DNA of 64,000 nucleotides from Chanos chanos (Eukaryota > Chordata > Actinopteri > Gonorynchiformes > Chanidae), in contig NC_044499.1 of the NCBI RefSeq assembly GCF_902362185.1, forward strand, positions 11,003,764-11,067,763, in the 5' to 3' direction. Both the position numbers and the translations under genes were made by a program. Under the pieces are notes generated by a model, which worked only from the letters and a program-made list of their open reading frames with translations, was not told where the DNA came from and made no database searches. Position 1 is the stretch's first letter, and every line of letters starts with the position of its first letter. This document shows positions 35,804-47,828 of the stretch, piece by piece.

Positions 35804-37307
35804 TGAGGAACTGGGACCCAACGCCTTTCAGTAAGCAAAATTTGTCGCACTCCCTCTTCAATCCCGTCCTCTGCAGGTGGACGAATTTCGTTGCGTTGTT
35901 AAATCATTTTAATTTCAACAGACCAAACATGCGCTACTTTTGAGACAGTTATTTACGAGATGTGGGTTCATGTTGGTGTCTCTGTTTTTCAACCGAACGG
36001 GCAGACATCAATCTGTTCCGGGGAAATCATACATGCAACGACAACTGAAACCCATGTCGGGTACCTGTACTGTTGTGCATCAAGGAGAATATTTTTTTTG
36101 TTTGTTTCTTCGTTTCCTTGTTACTTTGGTAATACAGTTCACCTGTATGCAAAATCTGCATTCAATTAAAAGAGAGTTTGTCCACTGAGTATGATGTGCC
36201 ATTGTCGACTATTAACAGCAAAAAAGAAACAACAAAGGGGAACAATAGAGGGAGGAATCCCGAACGAAACACACCGAATTACCACGTGGTAAAGGTGACA
36301 ATCGACTTTTTAACCCTAAACTAAACCACTGGTCAAACATAAGTTATTTCTTCGTAAAGGTTTTTTTTTAGAGTTCGGACTGAAAAAATACTTCTTTTTA
36401 TTTCTTATGAACACACGCGTTTATCACAGCTAATAAGAACATGCCCAAAGAGCGAACATTGCAGCAATCAGACGATGTTACACAACGTTCCCAACTGTCA
36501 CAGTTTCATCGATTTCCTTGAGACACGTCTTCCCCAAGATGACAAGGCAGTTTACTCCGTCCAGAAATCTCCGTGCAAACTAGTCTCGGTGAGAGTGCAA
36601 ATTTTGTAAACGTCATTGCTCGTGTACTGGACAGATTACGGTAAAGCGCTGCAACATTCCTGTTGCTTATCAAGGATTTATATAAAACTTTGCCCTTTTG
36701 GTTACAGCACGTTTTCGAGTCGCTCTATCGTAAGGGAAGGCTTTGTGTTGGTAGGTGTATATTTTGCGTTTTGCCACAATTTGCAACCAATTATGTGAAC
36801 AACTGTATTGTGGAAGCTGTTGGACAACGCAAAGAACTTGTCATACGAAGTTCCTTAATGTAGCAACTTAATGGTTTTGTTGTGGTGCCTTTTGGACGTG
36901 ACGCCGCAGTTCTTCCTCGGCATGTTCTTACTGCAGTGACAGTGTAACTAAATCGCCAGAAATCATTCGATCTAAACATTGACGTATGTCGGATAGTCGA
37001 TCGAAGTAAACCTGTTAAAATCTTTTCCGAGATACCGATACGGCGTGTTTATGTAACGGGTATCAAGAGATAAAGGCAATGCAATGACTTCAGATTGTCG
37101 GGTGATGGCGCATTTGTTCATGAAGAGGTTTTTTTTCGATAAACAAGCCTCGTATTTTTCAACCTGTATACATTACTTAGTTGTATTAAATACGTCACAT
37201 CAAATGCATTAAAGTGAATATTACTTTGGTGGAGGTGGGGCTCTTTAGAACCTCCTCATGTTAAAATAGTAAGGATGTGGTATATGTGTGTCTCAAAGCA
37301 TTAGCAG
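35804..37307. other. dhrs1 upstream region
   Basis: No gene seen. CpG pairs are commoner from about 36240 to 37080 than in the flanks, which suits a dhrs1 promoter or untranslated first exon, but I could not place a splice donor with confidence. Confidence 0.4.
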
Positions 37308-40300
37308 ATGGCACTCTCTGGGTGGGTTTGTGTGGTGACTGGTGCATCACGGGGCATTGGCAAGGGAATTGCCCTGCAGCTGTCAGAGGCTGGAGCTAAA
37401 GTATACATTACTGGTCGACAGGAGAAGACGCTTAAGCAGGCTGCTGCTGAGGTGGGGACAGAGCAAGATTTGATATCATAGACATATTTCAATATTCAAA
37501 TAGTCTCATTTTTACGTACGAGTCCCAAATTTTTTGGTCAATTCTGTTCATATGTGGAAGAATCACTAACAACTGAACTAGAGTTTAACTGATTTGCAAT
37601 CTTTGTGCCCTGTTGCTTTTTATATTTTGCACTGTAGGTTAGAGAGAGAGGTGGCCAATGTGTGCCTGTTGTGTGTGACTCATCAAAAGATGATGATATC
37701 AGGAGCCTGTTTGAACAAGTTGAGCGAGATGAAAATGGCAGATTGGACATCCTGGTCAACAATGCCTACGCTGGTGTGCAGGTACTAAATCACTTTAAGA
37801 ACTTAAAAGACATTTTGCATGAACTTTTCTTCCATGCAGGTTTACAGTCAAAATGTTGTGATGTAAAACAAAAGGAATAAAATAGTACAAATAATCATAA
37901 CATCCTCCTTTTAGGTGAAAACCGTGAAAAAAACTTGCGGTCTGACATGTCTGATTGTCTGGAATGATGGTGTCCAAGTGCAATATAATTCTTAAACACT
38001 GTCCAGAATAGCATTCATTAAACAGTTAAATTACAAAGAGTTTATTCTTTATATAAGTTTTATTATGTAAATGCTGATGATATCTTTGTGGTTCTTCCAG
38101 AATACTAGAATGCAAAATTAAGGTTATGACATAGTATTATCTATAAGTATAAGAATTGTGACATCTGATGTTTAAATCTGTTTATCACATGCATTAAATG
38201 TATTGTTTTAAGTTTACTTTATTTGTCCACACAATGGGGGAAATTTGACCTCTGCATTTGACCCATCCAAGGCAGTGATGATGAACATGCAAGCACAACC
38301 TGGAGCAGTGGGCAGCCGCAGTGCAGCGCCCAGGGAGCAGTTAGGGGTTAGGTGCCTTGCACAAGGGCACCTCAGCCGTGCATATCGCCCGTGTTTTCCT
38401 GCCGGTTCGGAGGCTTGAACTGGCAACCTTTCGGTACCAGTCTCGCCTCTCTAACCTCTAGGCCACAGCTGCCCGAGGGAATCCTTTGTGAGTAACAATG
38501 ATCTTATGTTTATATTATGTAAAGCCTGGTAAAGAACCGGCAGGAAACATCCACAGCTGAGGTGCCCTTGAGCAAGGCACCAAGGCACCTAACCCCCAAG
38601 TGCTCCTGGGCGCAGGTTTAAATGCAGAGGATAAAGTCACTGCTCACTGTTCACAGTGTGTGTGTGTGTGATCACAGGATTCTGTTCTCTTCTATGGTGA
38701 ATGTGGCGCGTTTTTGTGTGAGCACCACTATTACTGAACTTTCTGCAGTGCTCAGTATTTCATGAAGTAGTGATTTTTGTTAAATGTATTCTGTCTATTT
38801 GTGCTCACAGGCCATTTTTGAAAACATGGGGAAAAAGTTCTGGGAGATAGATCCAGCTATTTGGGACTCAATCAATAATACCGGGCTCAGGTACTGAAGA
38901 ACTTTGATGGTATCTGGAACTCTAAACGCAGTTTTGGAAATGATCACCAAACTATTACTTAGCTTTTAAGAAAATATCATAATATATTTGAACTGTTTCA
39001 AAAGCTTAGATTAGGAACATGTTGCACAAACATTGGCATCAATCTCCCTGTCATTTAGGGGCCACTATTTCTGTGCTGTTTATGCTGCGAGACTCATGGT
39101 TGCACGCGGTACAGGCTTGATAGTCGTCATCTCATCCATGGGCGGACTGCGTTACTTCTTCAATGTGCCTTATGGAGTCGGCAAAGCTGCAGTAAGAATC
39201 TTCTATTTCCGCTGAAGTTTTTCTCTCATTTTCAGTTTGGCATGCTGTTGACACAAAGTGAACAAGAATTTAAGTTGTTCAGCAAAATGGTATGGTTCAA
39301 CATGCAATTACACTTGCAACCGTCCTCATATTTTTTCTACCTTTACCTTTTCTTATGTAATATGAGACCTAAATTGATGTCACTCTCAGTGTGACAGAAT
39401 GGCTGCAGACACAGGAATAGAGCTGAAGAATAGAGGGGTTGTCTCAGTCAGCCTGTGGCCAGGGGCAGTGCAGACTGAATTGATTTCTCAATTTGTCCTT
39501 CAAAAAGAGTCAACCACAGGTGTCGAATCTAAGGTAACTGCACAACATTACTCTTATGATAAAATTTTCAGGGAATTTTGAAGATATAGATGGTCAAACT
39601 AACTGATGAAAGTTGTTACTGATGCTAACTGGATTTGTCTTTGTCACCTTTTCAGATAAAAGAAGCATTTGTTAATGGAGAGACCCCAGAATTCAGTGGG
39701 AAATGCATTGTTGAACTGGCCAAAGGTAAGATCTTTTGGTGTATAAAATGAACTACCATTTAAAACTATGACAACTGTCTTATGTTAGTGGATACTGTGA
39801 CAATATTATGTGTAAATGTTTGTATATTAAATTTTACATCTCAATCAACTGATGAGAATATGAGGATTTTAGTCATCCTGAGTACCAATACCTGTCTGTT
39901 TTAGACACTAGCTTTACGTGAATGCCTTTGTTTTGCCTTTCTTGATGGTCACACAGATAGAAATCTCATGTCGCTGACTGGGAAAGTTTTGATGACATGT
40001 GATCTGGCCAGGCGCTATGGGCTAAAAGATGTTGATGGTAAGTCAACGTATATTTTGCACATTACATTTAGAGATGTACAAAGATGGACTTTGTCATTTT
40101 TTGATAAATGTGCAGATTACATCAAGTCTTCCGACTGAGTTGTCCCTCAAGTATGGTCAAACCTTGCACTTTCTTCAACAAAACAAAGGAAGGAAGGAAG
40201 CAATAACTTAGGCTTATGAGGACTTTATTGCTCGGCTGTCACTGAACTATTAATTCTGTTCATCGTGAGACAATTCCAGTTCTTAAGCAGGTAATGATTA

Positions 40301-41052
40301 TTACAGTGGCCTTGTGTTTGCAACAAAAATACTAACTGCGCTTAGAGTAGGCGTCCATCCTTTTTCATCGCCACAGTGTATGTAGATTTTTCTCCACTGC
40401 AACACAGAACATGTAATTAACTTAATCAGGATCCTGAAAACTTCTTGCATGAAAGAGAACCAGACATATTAGATTAGGTCGAAGGAAAAAAAATGTTACA
40501 GCTCTTGAGAGGCACTGCCTACTTCTGCTCTGAGACAGCAGCCCATTCTCTATTAGTGAAAACTAGAACTTTGGAAGCAAGGGTAATGTCTTAGTGCTAG
40601 TCACAGGACATTGCATTTTTTTTTGCACTCAACATGCTTGTGTAGTCACCGATCAATAATATATGACCTTCTTATCAACCATGAGGTTAACTGCATACTG
40701 TGGACTGGGTTGATTAGAAGTTAGTCCATCAGTTTTAAAGAAAAATACATTGAATATGTAAATCAGCAGAAAACTTATTGCTTCAGTACATTTTTCATTC
40801 ACACGCAGGCACACATGCACAACCTGCTCTTCTATCTAGGTACATTAAGTTCATCACATAAATAAGAAATTACTTAATAATTCCATGTGGTCTTTCTCTC
40901 TCTCTCTCAACTTAGGTCGTAGTGTGGTAGACTACACCACACTGAAATTTCTCCTGACACAGGTACCATACCTGTCCTGGCTCTCCACCATCACCCCGTC
41001 ATTCATCAGAGTGCCACGCTTTCTTTTGTCCCTGGCCAGTGGGAAATTCTGA
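37308..41052 (+). CDS. dhrs1: Dehydrogenase/reductase SDR family member 1 (DHRS1), 8 exons
   Basis: Short-chain dehydrogenase of the endoplasmic reticulum, reported to reduce steroids and other carbonyl compounds with NADPH. Exons 37308-37451, 37638-37781, 38811-38890, 39059-39191, 39390-39533, 39656-39725, 39957-40037, 40916-41052 join in phase to 310 residues (human 313). The Rossmann cofactor motif is TGASRGIG near residue 13. NNAYAG replaces the usual NNAG, as in mammalian DHRS1. The catalytic serine lies in VVISSMGGL, and Tyr/Lys are in YGVGK. LWPGAVQTE follows. The C-terminal third (LMTCDLARRYGLKDVDGRS, then a hydrophobic stretch to KF) is specific to this subfamily. Start chosen at ATG 37308, which puts the cofactor motif at the expected distance. 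Intron 2 holds an inverted pair of dispersed repeats. All catalytic residues are present. Confidence 0.95.
38208..38475 (+). mobile_element. Teleost dispersed repeat in dhrs1 intron 2
   Basis: Runs from TTTACTTTATTTGTCCACAC through GGGGTTAGGTGCCTTGCAC and AAGGGCACCTCAGC to GGCAACCTTTCGG and CCACAGCTGCCCG. I recognise these words from short non-autonomous repeats common in fish genomes, but cannot give the family name or target duplication. Confidence 0.6.
38545..38640 (-). mobile_element. Second, inverted fragment of the same dispersed repeat
   Basis: GAGGTGCCCTTGAGCAAGGC and CACCTAACCCCCAAGTGCTC are the reverse complement of words in the copy at 38208-38475. The two could fold into a hairpin in the unspliced dhrs1 RNA. 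A short (GT)n run follows at about 38656-38670. Confidence 0.55.
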
Positions 41053-41591
41053 GATCTCTCTGCTTTTGATATTTCTTTTGCCAACATGGGACCAGTGAGA
41101 GGGAATTCATTAACACCTATGTAGATGTATTTTGTATGGGAGACGTCTCACAAAATAACACACAGATACTAAAAATAATGATGACATTATTTTTTTCTCG
41201 GTGCTTTTTACAGGAGACAGTCATGACTGACTGGCAAGATTTCAAGGGATTCATGTCAAATGTTTTTTCATGCTAACATTTAAGAGCATTCCAAGCAAGT
41301 AAACTAGTGTACACATGTCTCTACCCTCAGTCATGTGCAGGTGCAAACATTAATGGACTAAATGACTAACTAACTAATCAACACAGAATTTATGTGCTTA
41401 AAAGAAACAATATAAGGATATCCACAGCCGTTTTATTCACACTAGACTGGTGCTAGTAGTACCACTTTAAAGCCTATTTTTTTCTACTACATGGGAGGAA
41501 ATGAAATGGTTGCTTTTCTTAGCAAACACTTAAAGGGGTCTGTGAGCAGGTCTGTTTGTTATATTGTACTTTTGAAAAAATTCTGAAAAAT

Positions 41592-41597
41592 AATAAA
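41592..41597 (+). terminator. dhrs1 candidate polyadenylation signal
   Basis: AATAAA 540 bases past the dhrs1 stop codon, with no closer canonical signal noticed. Confidence 0.5.
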
Positions 41598-41959
41598 ATT
41601 TTAATAACCACTCGGCTACACTCACCTAGTGTCAGTATTGCACTATTAAGTTGATCGCTACTCATTTAAAGGCTTGAGTCCATAATAAATACAAGAATTT
41701 GATTATTTTGATTAAATAATAAACATGATGATTTAATCCCCTTTGATACTTACTGACATATATTTAAGAAAAAAAAGATAGTAGATCTATTCAAAATGCT
41801 CTCGCTAGTTAAACGGTTTTTTCTACCCCTTGCACATCACGCTTTGTACGTTTTGTCTGGCACGCAAACTTGCCTTTGCCATATCTGGTTGAACAACAAA
41901 ATATTTTTTTCATGATTCTGAACTTTCTTTGCACAATTTGATGCTGAACTTCACTTTGA

Positions 41960-42208
41960 TTGACAACGATTGAATTCGTTCTTGTTGCGGCGGTTCCTCC
42001 AATCCCTCTCTGTCCTATTAAGGATTGGTGCACCCTCACCGCCGTCACTGCTGAAGATTGGAGGCCTGGTCTACGAGTTCCTGGTTCTCCGACTAGCCTC
42101 CATTTGGCCGGACAGGGGACAACAGTTTAGGGTTGCTCGAACAAAAGCTTCAACGGGCCACAGGACGGTTGTATTAACGCCGAAGACGCACATTTAGTGT
42201 GTTTACAG
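41960..42208 (+). promoter_or_regulatory. Probable homez promoter and non-coding first exon
   Basis: A CpG-containing segment with CCAAT words (TCCTCCAATCC) and a donor-like GGGTAGGTGATT at about 42209. A second untranslated exon may run from about 43647 (after CCCCTGTAG) to 43757 (GGGTAAGTG). These fit the 5' UTR of homez, whose coding exon has a splice acceptor just upstream of its ATG. Confidence 0.4.
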
Positions 42209-42209
42209 G

Positions 42210-44287
42210 GTAGGTGATTTTTTAACCAGCTTTTTTTCTGTCAATAGTTGCAATTCGCATTCGACTCGAAAATATATTGCCGAGTTTTGTTGAAGTTGAA
42301 AAAATTTGAATTTGGAGATGGTTTTAGCTGCGTTTGAGGCAGCCGTACGCCGAGTGCTATAAGGGTCAGAGGGACGGCATTGTTTTTCATCTCGTTGTGT
42401 CCTTAAAACGTTTACACACTGAGGTGAAAGGTGGTCGAGGTGGATTTTCCCGACCTAACGGTATTTTACGAAATAAATTTATCTGCTGTATTTAAGTTGT
42501 TTTATATGCTGCTGAAGCGTGTCCAAGTGAGACCGCCAGTGCAGTTTGACCAGTAGTTAACTACGACACAAAAGGACAAGTATAGGCTGTGGGGCATTGT
42601 TATGGACATTGTTGCGGCTGGAGAGGTATCGTCATCCTTTGAATCAGAAATACCATGGACATAAATTAAAATGAACTAAGCGAGTGGTTTGGAAGGGAGG
42701 GACAGATTAAGTTTGACCCATCTAACGTTATGGCATGCCGGGTACTTCGGAGGCCATCTCGAGTTTAAAGCCCACATTTAACTGCGTCAAAGTTCTGGAG
42801 CTAAGCTAATTATGAAAAATGGGAACAAATATCCTTCTGTCAGTTCTGCTGTTAGGAAAACATCATAGTGTCTCGTAGATGCCCCTTGCAAGTTTCACCT
42901 ATCTGTGGAGCCAGTCTTCTTTTGCTTTTAAAACGTGGTAACTTAGTACATGACCACTAAGTTTCTTTATAAAAGAATTAGAACGTAGTTAACACTTAAG
43001 AATCCACTATAGTGTAAGGCTAGTTTTCAAAAAATAAAATAAATAAAAATAACAGTAATTGCAGCTTTGTCGGGAGCATATTAGTGAATATCGGGTCGTG
43101 ACACAAAGTGAATGAAGTTTTAGCTCAAGTTCACGGTGAATGTATTTATATTTTTGTCATTACGATCGCCTTGGACATGGTATATTGCAACAAAGGCTAC
43201 CTAATCACTAAAGTAATGGCAGTTTAAATCCTGTTACGTATGATACTGGGATAAGAACATTTTTCGTCACAACATTCATCCACAATGTGGTATGTGGATG
43301 AATGTTAACAGTTCCTCTGGTGCAAAACTAAATGTGATGTTTGGTTATTTTCTTGACAATGCAAGTAAGCTTTTATTGAAAAGGTAGGCTGGATTGGTTG
43401 GGGAACTTGCTTTAAACTACAGACGTGTCTCTATAAATCTAAAGTAGTTTCTGCCTAGGTAATATTATTTCTATTTTATTTCAGAAAGATTCTCAAAAAG
43501 AATGTCAATATATCTGCAGCAGTTTATACCATATAAATCGGCAACCACAGAGTAATGCTAAAAGTTATGTGTGATGACTGAGTATAAAATATTTAAGTTT
43601 AATATTTGTTAACAATAAACACTAACTTAAACTTGTCCCCTGTAGAGAGAAGTCCATCATCTCACTGCCTCCTTCTGGAGGTTTGTTGAACTCTTTCCTG
43701 AGAACTAGAGAGTCAAGAAAGGAGCAAAAGCAGAACAAAACAAGCACGGGAAAGGGGTAAGTGAGGGGCAAAGCGACAGACCCCCACCCCACCCCTGTTT
43801 TTCAATGAAGTCTGCCCCCATAGTCTGGAAATGGTGGGGGATGGGTGTGCAATCCAGGGGGGAATGTATACGACCAGTTTCATAAAGGGGTAATGTAGTG
43901 TGGTAGTGAGAAGGGGGAAGGGGTAACATCTGTCCTCTCTAAAACTTTTGGTTGGAAGAAGTCAACAGCAAGAGACAATGCGCTATTTAATGACATGCAG
44001 AATTTTTGAATTGAGTTGCACATTCCCTGTAAAGAAACGTGAGATGTAACCTTTGTGCCATACACACCAGACACCCTTTAAAGGAATAGACCACTTCTTT
44101 TTTTTTTTTTTTATGATAACCGTATTTGTGTTATGCTGTATTAATTTTCTACAACAAAGAGCTAAGGTTACAAGCGAAATTCATTAAAAGAATTTTTGTT
44201 CATTAAACATGCTGCAGCAGTTTTTAGATCTAACAAAAAATTTAAGATAAGTTGACTAATCTTGATTTGTCTTTTTATTCATGGAAG
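42210..44287. other. homez 5' intron region
   Basis: Apart from the possible untranslated exon at 43647-43757, I see no gene. A T-run lies near 44098-44112. Open frames are short and without splice context. Confidence 0.4.
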
Positions 44288-44315
44288 GCTGGAGCAAAGG
44301 AGGTTGACATCTCTG

Positions 44316-46445
44316 ATGGCGACACACTGTGACAGTACCAGAGGGGTTGGGATAGATGACGACATTAAGGAGCCATCTTCAAAGGGAGCAGAGTCAAATA
44401 AAGAGCGAGAAGAAAAACATGCCAGTCCTAACCCCAAAAAGGCAGTTCACCACTCTAACATCAATGGAAAGTCTCACCCAAGTCCCCCTGATCATAGGGC
44501 GACAGACAGAAATGGCACTGAGAAAGAGCATGTAAGCTTTAGCACCAACCATAACTCAGTGGTCTGTCTTCCTCTGGTGTCAGAGGGGCTGAAGTTGGTT
44601 TGGACTCAGTCAGATCAGACCCGGGAGTTGGACACTATTCCAGAACTTGTACAGGCCTTTAATGTATTCCCTTACCCAACGTCTCGGGAGGTGAGCGCAT
44701 TAGCTCGTCTCTGTGCTCTTCCGCTTGACAAGGTTAAAGTGTGGTTCATGGTACAGCGGATTAAATATGGCATCAGCTGGGCTTCTGAGGAGATCGAGGA
44801 GACACGTCGCAAGCTGGCAGGACCAGAACGTGTAAGTGTAAACAAAGTAGAGGACAGTAAGATAAGGAAACGGAAGAATGGATCTGAGGAGTTTGTAGAG
44901 GATGACGACGATAAAGAGGATTCCCTCCTCCTCTCCCCACGTTTTCCATCCAAAAGACCGAAAAACGAATCACCCGAGCCTGCGAAGTTGCCCCCTGCTG
45001 TCCCACATTTCCGTTCATCTCTCCCGCCCCCTCAGGACTCGTATTACTACCGCCACCCTGTGGACACCCCAGCTGCAACACCAGTAGCAGCTTCTCTTAG
45101 TTCTCTGGAGTCTCCTCTTGCCTCCCAACAGCAGCGGCAGGGACGTTACAAAAAGTCCAAAGCGCAGTTGGCAGCACTCCGGAGCAGCTTTCTGCGAGAG
45201 AACTGGCCTGACGAAGCAGAGCTCCGACGCTTACAGGAGGAGACGGGTCTGAGTCGGAACGAGATCCGGAAATGGTTTAGTGACAGTCGGTACCAGCAGA
45301 GGAATGGCCGTGCAGGATCTGGCTTGACCTCTCCCTCAACCACCCATGGAGTAAATAGTGAACCTCAGTCTCATCCTCTCTCTCTTGCCCCTCAGCTTCA
45401 GCCTCTTTCACTCGTTTCTCATGGGCCACGCAATCAGCAGCAAAACGGCGTCACAGGAAAGGTTCATGGGGAGGGAAAAGGCATTCGTGGGAAAGGGATG
45501 CGAAGCGGTGGGTCAAGTCATTCCCATTTCTTCCAGCTTTTCCTGTCCAACACCCTTGAGGCATTTGGTGAGAGTGCCACTGGAACTGACGAGGGTGAAA
45601 CATCTGCAGAGGAGGTCTCGGAAGAGAAGCCTAAAGATGAGAGTGAGATCCTCAGGGAAGAGGAGGACAATGAGAATGAGGAGTTGAGCAAGGACTGCGT
45701 CGTGCCTGTGACAGAGCCAGAGCCAGAGCCAGAGCCCCAAGCACCCGCCTCACCTTCTCCATCCAGCCCCTCCCCCTCTGATTCTGCTGCCTCACCTAAG
45801 AAACGCACTTCCACTAAAAGCAGCTCAGCACAGAAACCCGCACGCTCAGCCAAAGCTAACAATTCAGTCACCTCATCACCTCTTTCTAGTCCCTCTTCCA
45901 CCTCCCGTGCACTAACGCCTGCTGGCCGCCCACGGAAAACCAAGGAGCAACTGGATGTGCTTAAGCAACACTTTCTGCGCTGCCAATGGCCTAAGAGTGA
46001 GGACTATACACAGTTGGTGGAACTGACAGGCTTACCCCGGGCAGATGTCATCCAGTGGTTTGGGGACACACGCTATGCTGTGAAGAACGGGCAATTACGT
46101 TGGGTACGTGGTGTCCGTGACCAAATCCTTGCAGAGATAGCGCTACAGCAAAATGGAGGAGGAGGAGCTGGTGCCAAAGACTCAAATAAGACCCCTAAAA
46201 ATGGCAGCAGCCGCAAACGCAAGTCACATGTGAATGGTGGATCAAGCACACCGACATCAGCAAAAGACTCTCCAGATGTTACTCCACTGGAGTTGTATCG
46301 TACACAGATAGGTGCACTGCAGGAGAAGGACCTGGATACCCTCTGTCGAAAGTCAAAGATGAGCTATCAACAGGTGCGGGACTGGTTTGCTTCCCAAGAT
46401 AGTGAGCTACTGATGACTAATTCAGAGCTCAATGTTACTGATTGA
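44316..46445 (+). CDS. homez: Homeobox and leucine zipper protein Homez, single coding exon
   Basis: Nuclear DNA-binding protein of the ZHX/HOMEZ family. The 709-residue product starts at MATHCDSTRG. An upstream in-frame ATG at 44262 would add 18 residues but lies at the likely splice acceptor. Four homeodomain-like segments are visible. First, residues about 91-160 (ELVQAFNVFPYPT, VKVWFMVQRIKYGISW). Second, about 276-333 (KKSKAQLAALRSSFLREN, EIRKWFSDSRYQQRNG). Third, about 537-600 (RKTKEQLDVLKQHFLRCQW, VIQWFGDTRYAVKNGQLRW). Fourth, about 656-700 (PLELYRTQIGALQEKDL, QVRDWFASQDSE). An acidic Glu-rich stretch lies near residues 420-470, followed by Pro/Ser linkers. A one-exon coding region is usual for this family. 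Mammalian HOMEZ is about 550 residues, so the fish protein is longer, mainly in linkers. The AATAAA at 47579 is a likely 3' end. Confidence 0.95.
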   Translation: MATHCDSTRGVGIDDDIKEPSSKGAESNKEREEKHASPNPKKAVHHSNINGKSHPSPPDHRATDRNGTEKEHVSFSTNHNSVVCLPLVSEGLKLVWTQSDQTRELDTIPELVQAFNVFPYPTSREVSALARLCALPLDKVKVWFMVQRIKYGISWASEEIEETRRKLAGPERVSVNKVEDSKIRKRKNGSEEFVEDDDDKEDSLLLSPRFPSKRPKNESPEPAKLPPAVPHFRSSLPPPQDSYYYRHPVDTPAATPVAASLSSLESPLASQQQRQGRYKKSKAQLAALRSSFLRENWPDEAELRRLQEETGLSRNEIRKWFSDSRYQQRNGRAGSGLTSPSTTHGVNSEPQSHPLSLAPQLQPLSLVSHGPRNQQQNGVTGKVHGEGKGIRGKGMRSGGSSHSHFFQLFLSNTLEAFGESATGTDEGETSAEEVSEEKPKDESEILREEEDNENEELSKDCVVPVTEPEPEPEPQAPASPSPSSPSPSDSAASPKKRTSTKSSSAQKPARSAKANNSVTSSPLSSPSSTSRALTPAGRPRKTKEQLDVLKQHFLRCQWPKSEDYTQLVELTGLPRADVIQWFGDTRYAVKNGQLRWVRGVRDQILAEIALQQNGGGGAGAKDSNKTPKNGSSRKRKSHVNGGSSTPTSAKDSPDVTPLELYRTQIGALQEKDLDTLCRKSKMSYQQVRDWFASQDSELLMTNSELNVTD

Positions 46446-47828
46446 TAAGACCTTGGGGCTATGTTGACAATTGGTTACCCTTTAGTCTCCTGTTAGATAC
46501 TGTCTCCCCTGTTATTTGTAAAATGTTGGGCCAGGACTTGCCCAAAGGTATAGTATGACAGTTGATGTTACCAGCTCAATATTATGCAAGCACTGCAAGA
46601 CATGCTAATATGACTGTTTGACTACATCAGTCTTCCTAGCTTAAGTAATGCTATAATAAGTACTTGCAGAAAATATGCTGTATCCCTCCCCTTAATATTT
46701 CTCCTACAGATTAAATTTGTCCATGCGCTTCAGGGATGTTTCTTGTACACTGGTTGTTCTCATTTTTAATGTTTTCTTAAATGTTTTTTGTATATATTAC
46801 CGTTGGACAATTTTCTAGAGCCTGGAGTTGTAGCTCTTCGTGTTGTTATACAAATACAGAATTTAATATCTTAATTAATCCTCCACTCGTGACTGTAGAG
46901 TAGTTATACATACAAGAGACTTGACAGAGTACTGAGAGCTTTTATGTCCAGTATGAAAAAGGCTACTGTCTGCAATTATTTTCCATTCTCAAACTTCACA
47001 CTACGACCCCATTAACAGATCTACATGCTCTGCTTTAAATTATAATAACAGATTGAAAACTTTAATACTGTCAATGTGTGCCTTACAGTCTATTTTGTGA
47101 AACTTTTTTTGTACTTACTGAAAGCTTTCAACTAGACACTGAAGCATTCTCAGATTTATTTTTCTTTTAACCAATTCAACCATTAATGCAAATGGGCATT
47201 GCTCTCGGACTCTGGCAAGTCTGGAAATTTCTTTGTAGTCAGCGACACTGACTTAGTGGAGCATGTTCTAACTTAGTTGTAGCATATATGCATACTTCAG
47301 GACAGGATTAACAGTTCAGCTGCATTCCACTGGATTAACGTACTTTATTTATATAATTTTGTACATAGGACACAAGTTCTTATATCACATAGACTATGAA
47401 ATTGAAGACCAACACTGCATTTACCGACACTAGACACTGCTGTGTGAGTATGGCATTTGGAACCAAAGTCTCTTTCTCTACCCGATTGTGAGATGAAAGC
47501 TAGTTAAAAAGGATTTAAAGAAAATGTGATCCACAAAGTGAACAGATCAGTAACCCTTTGTTTGTAGTTGCCTTTTGTAATAAACTGGACAAAGTGCAGT
47601 TCGACCTTAACCAGTGTTGTTGTTGTTGGTGTTTTTTTTTTTTTTTTTAATAGAATAAAAGAGAAATCTCAACACAAACACCTTTTCTTACTTCACAAAG
47701 GGATATGTATGTATATGGTGTGTTTATGGCAATGTAGATTTAGTCCAACGTGCTCTCCCTTTACATGGAGATGAAGCTGCTCTCCATGCCAGGTTTTCAC
47801 TTTAAATCTTAGTAATTTCATGTGTTTA
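46446..47828 (+). other. homez 3' UTR and short intergenic gap
   Basis: AT-rich, without supported genes. A canonical AATAAA at 47579-47584 would give a 3' UTR of about 1.15 kb. rnf212b converges from the right, its stop lying at about 47829. Confidence 0.55.

Noticed and set aside
44672-45943. Several minus-strand open frames of 65-141 codons
   Set aside because: Antisense shadows of the homez coding exon.
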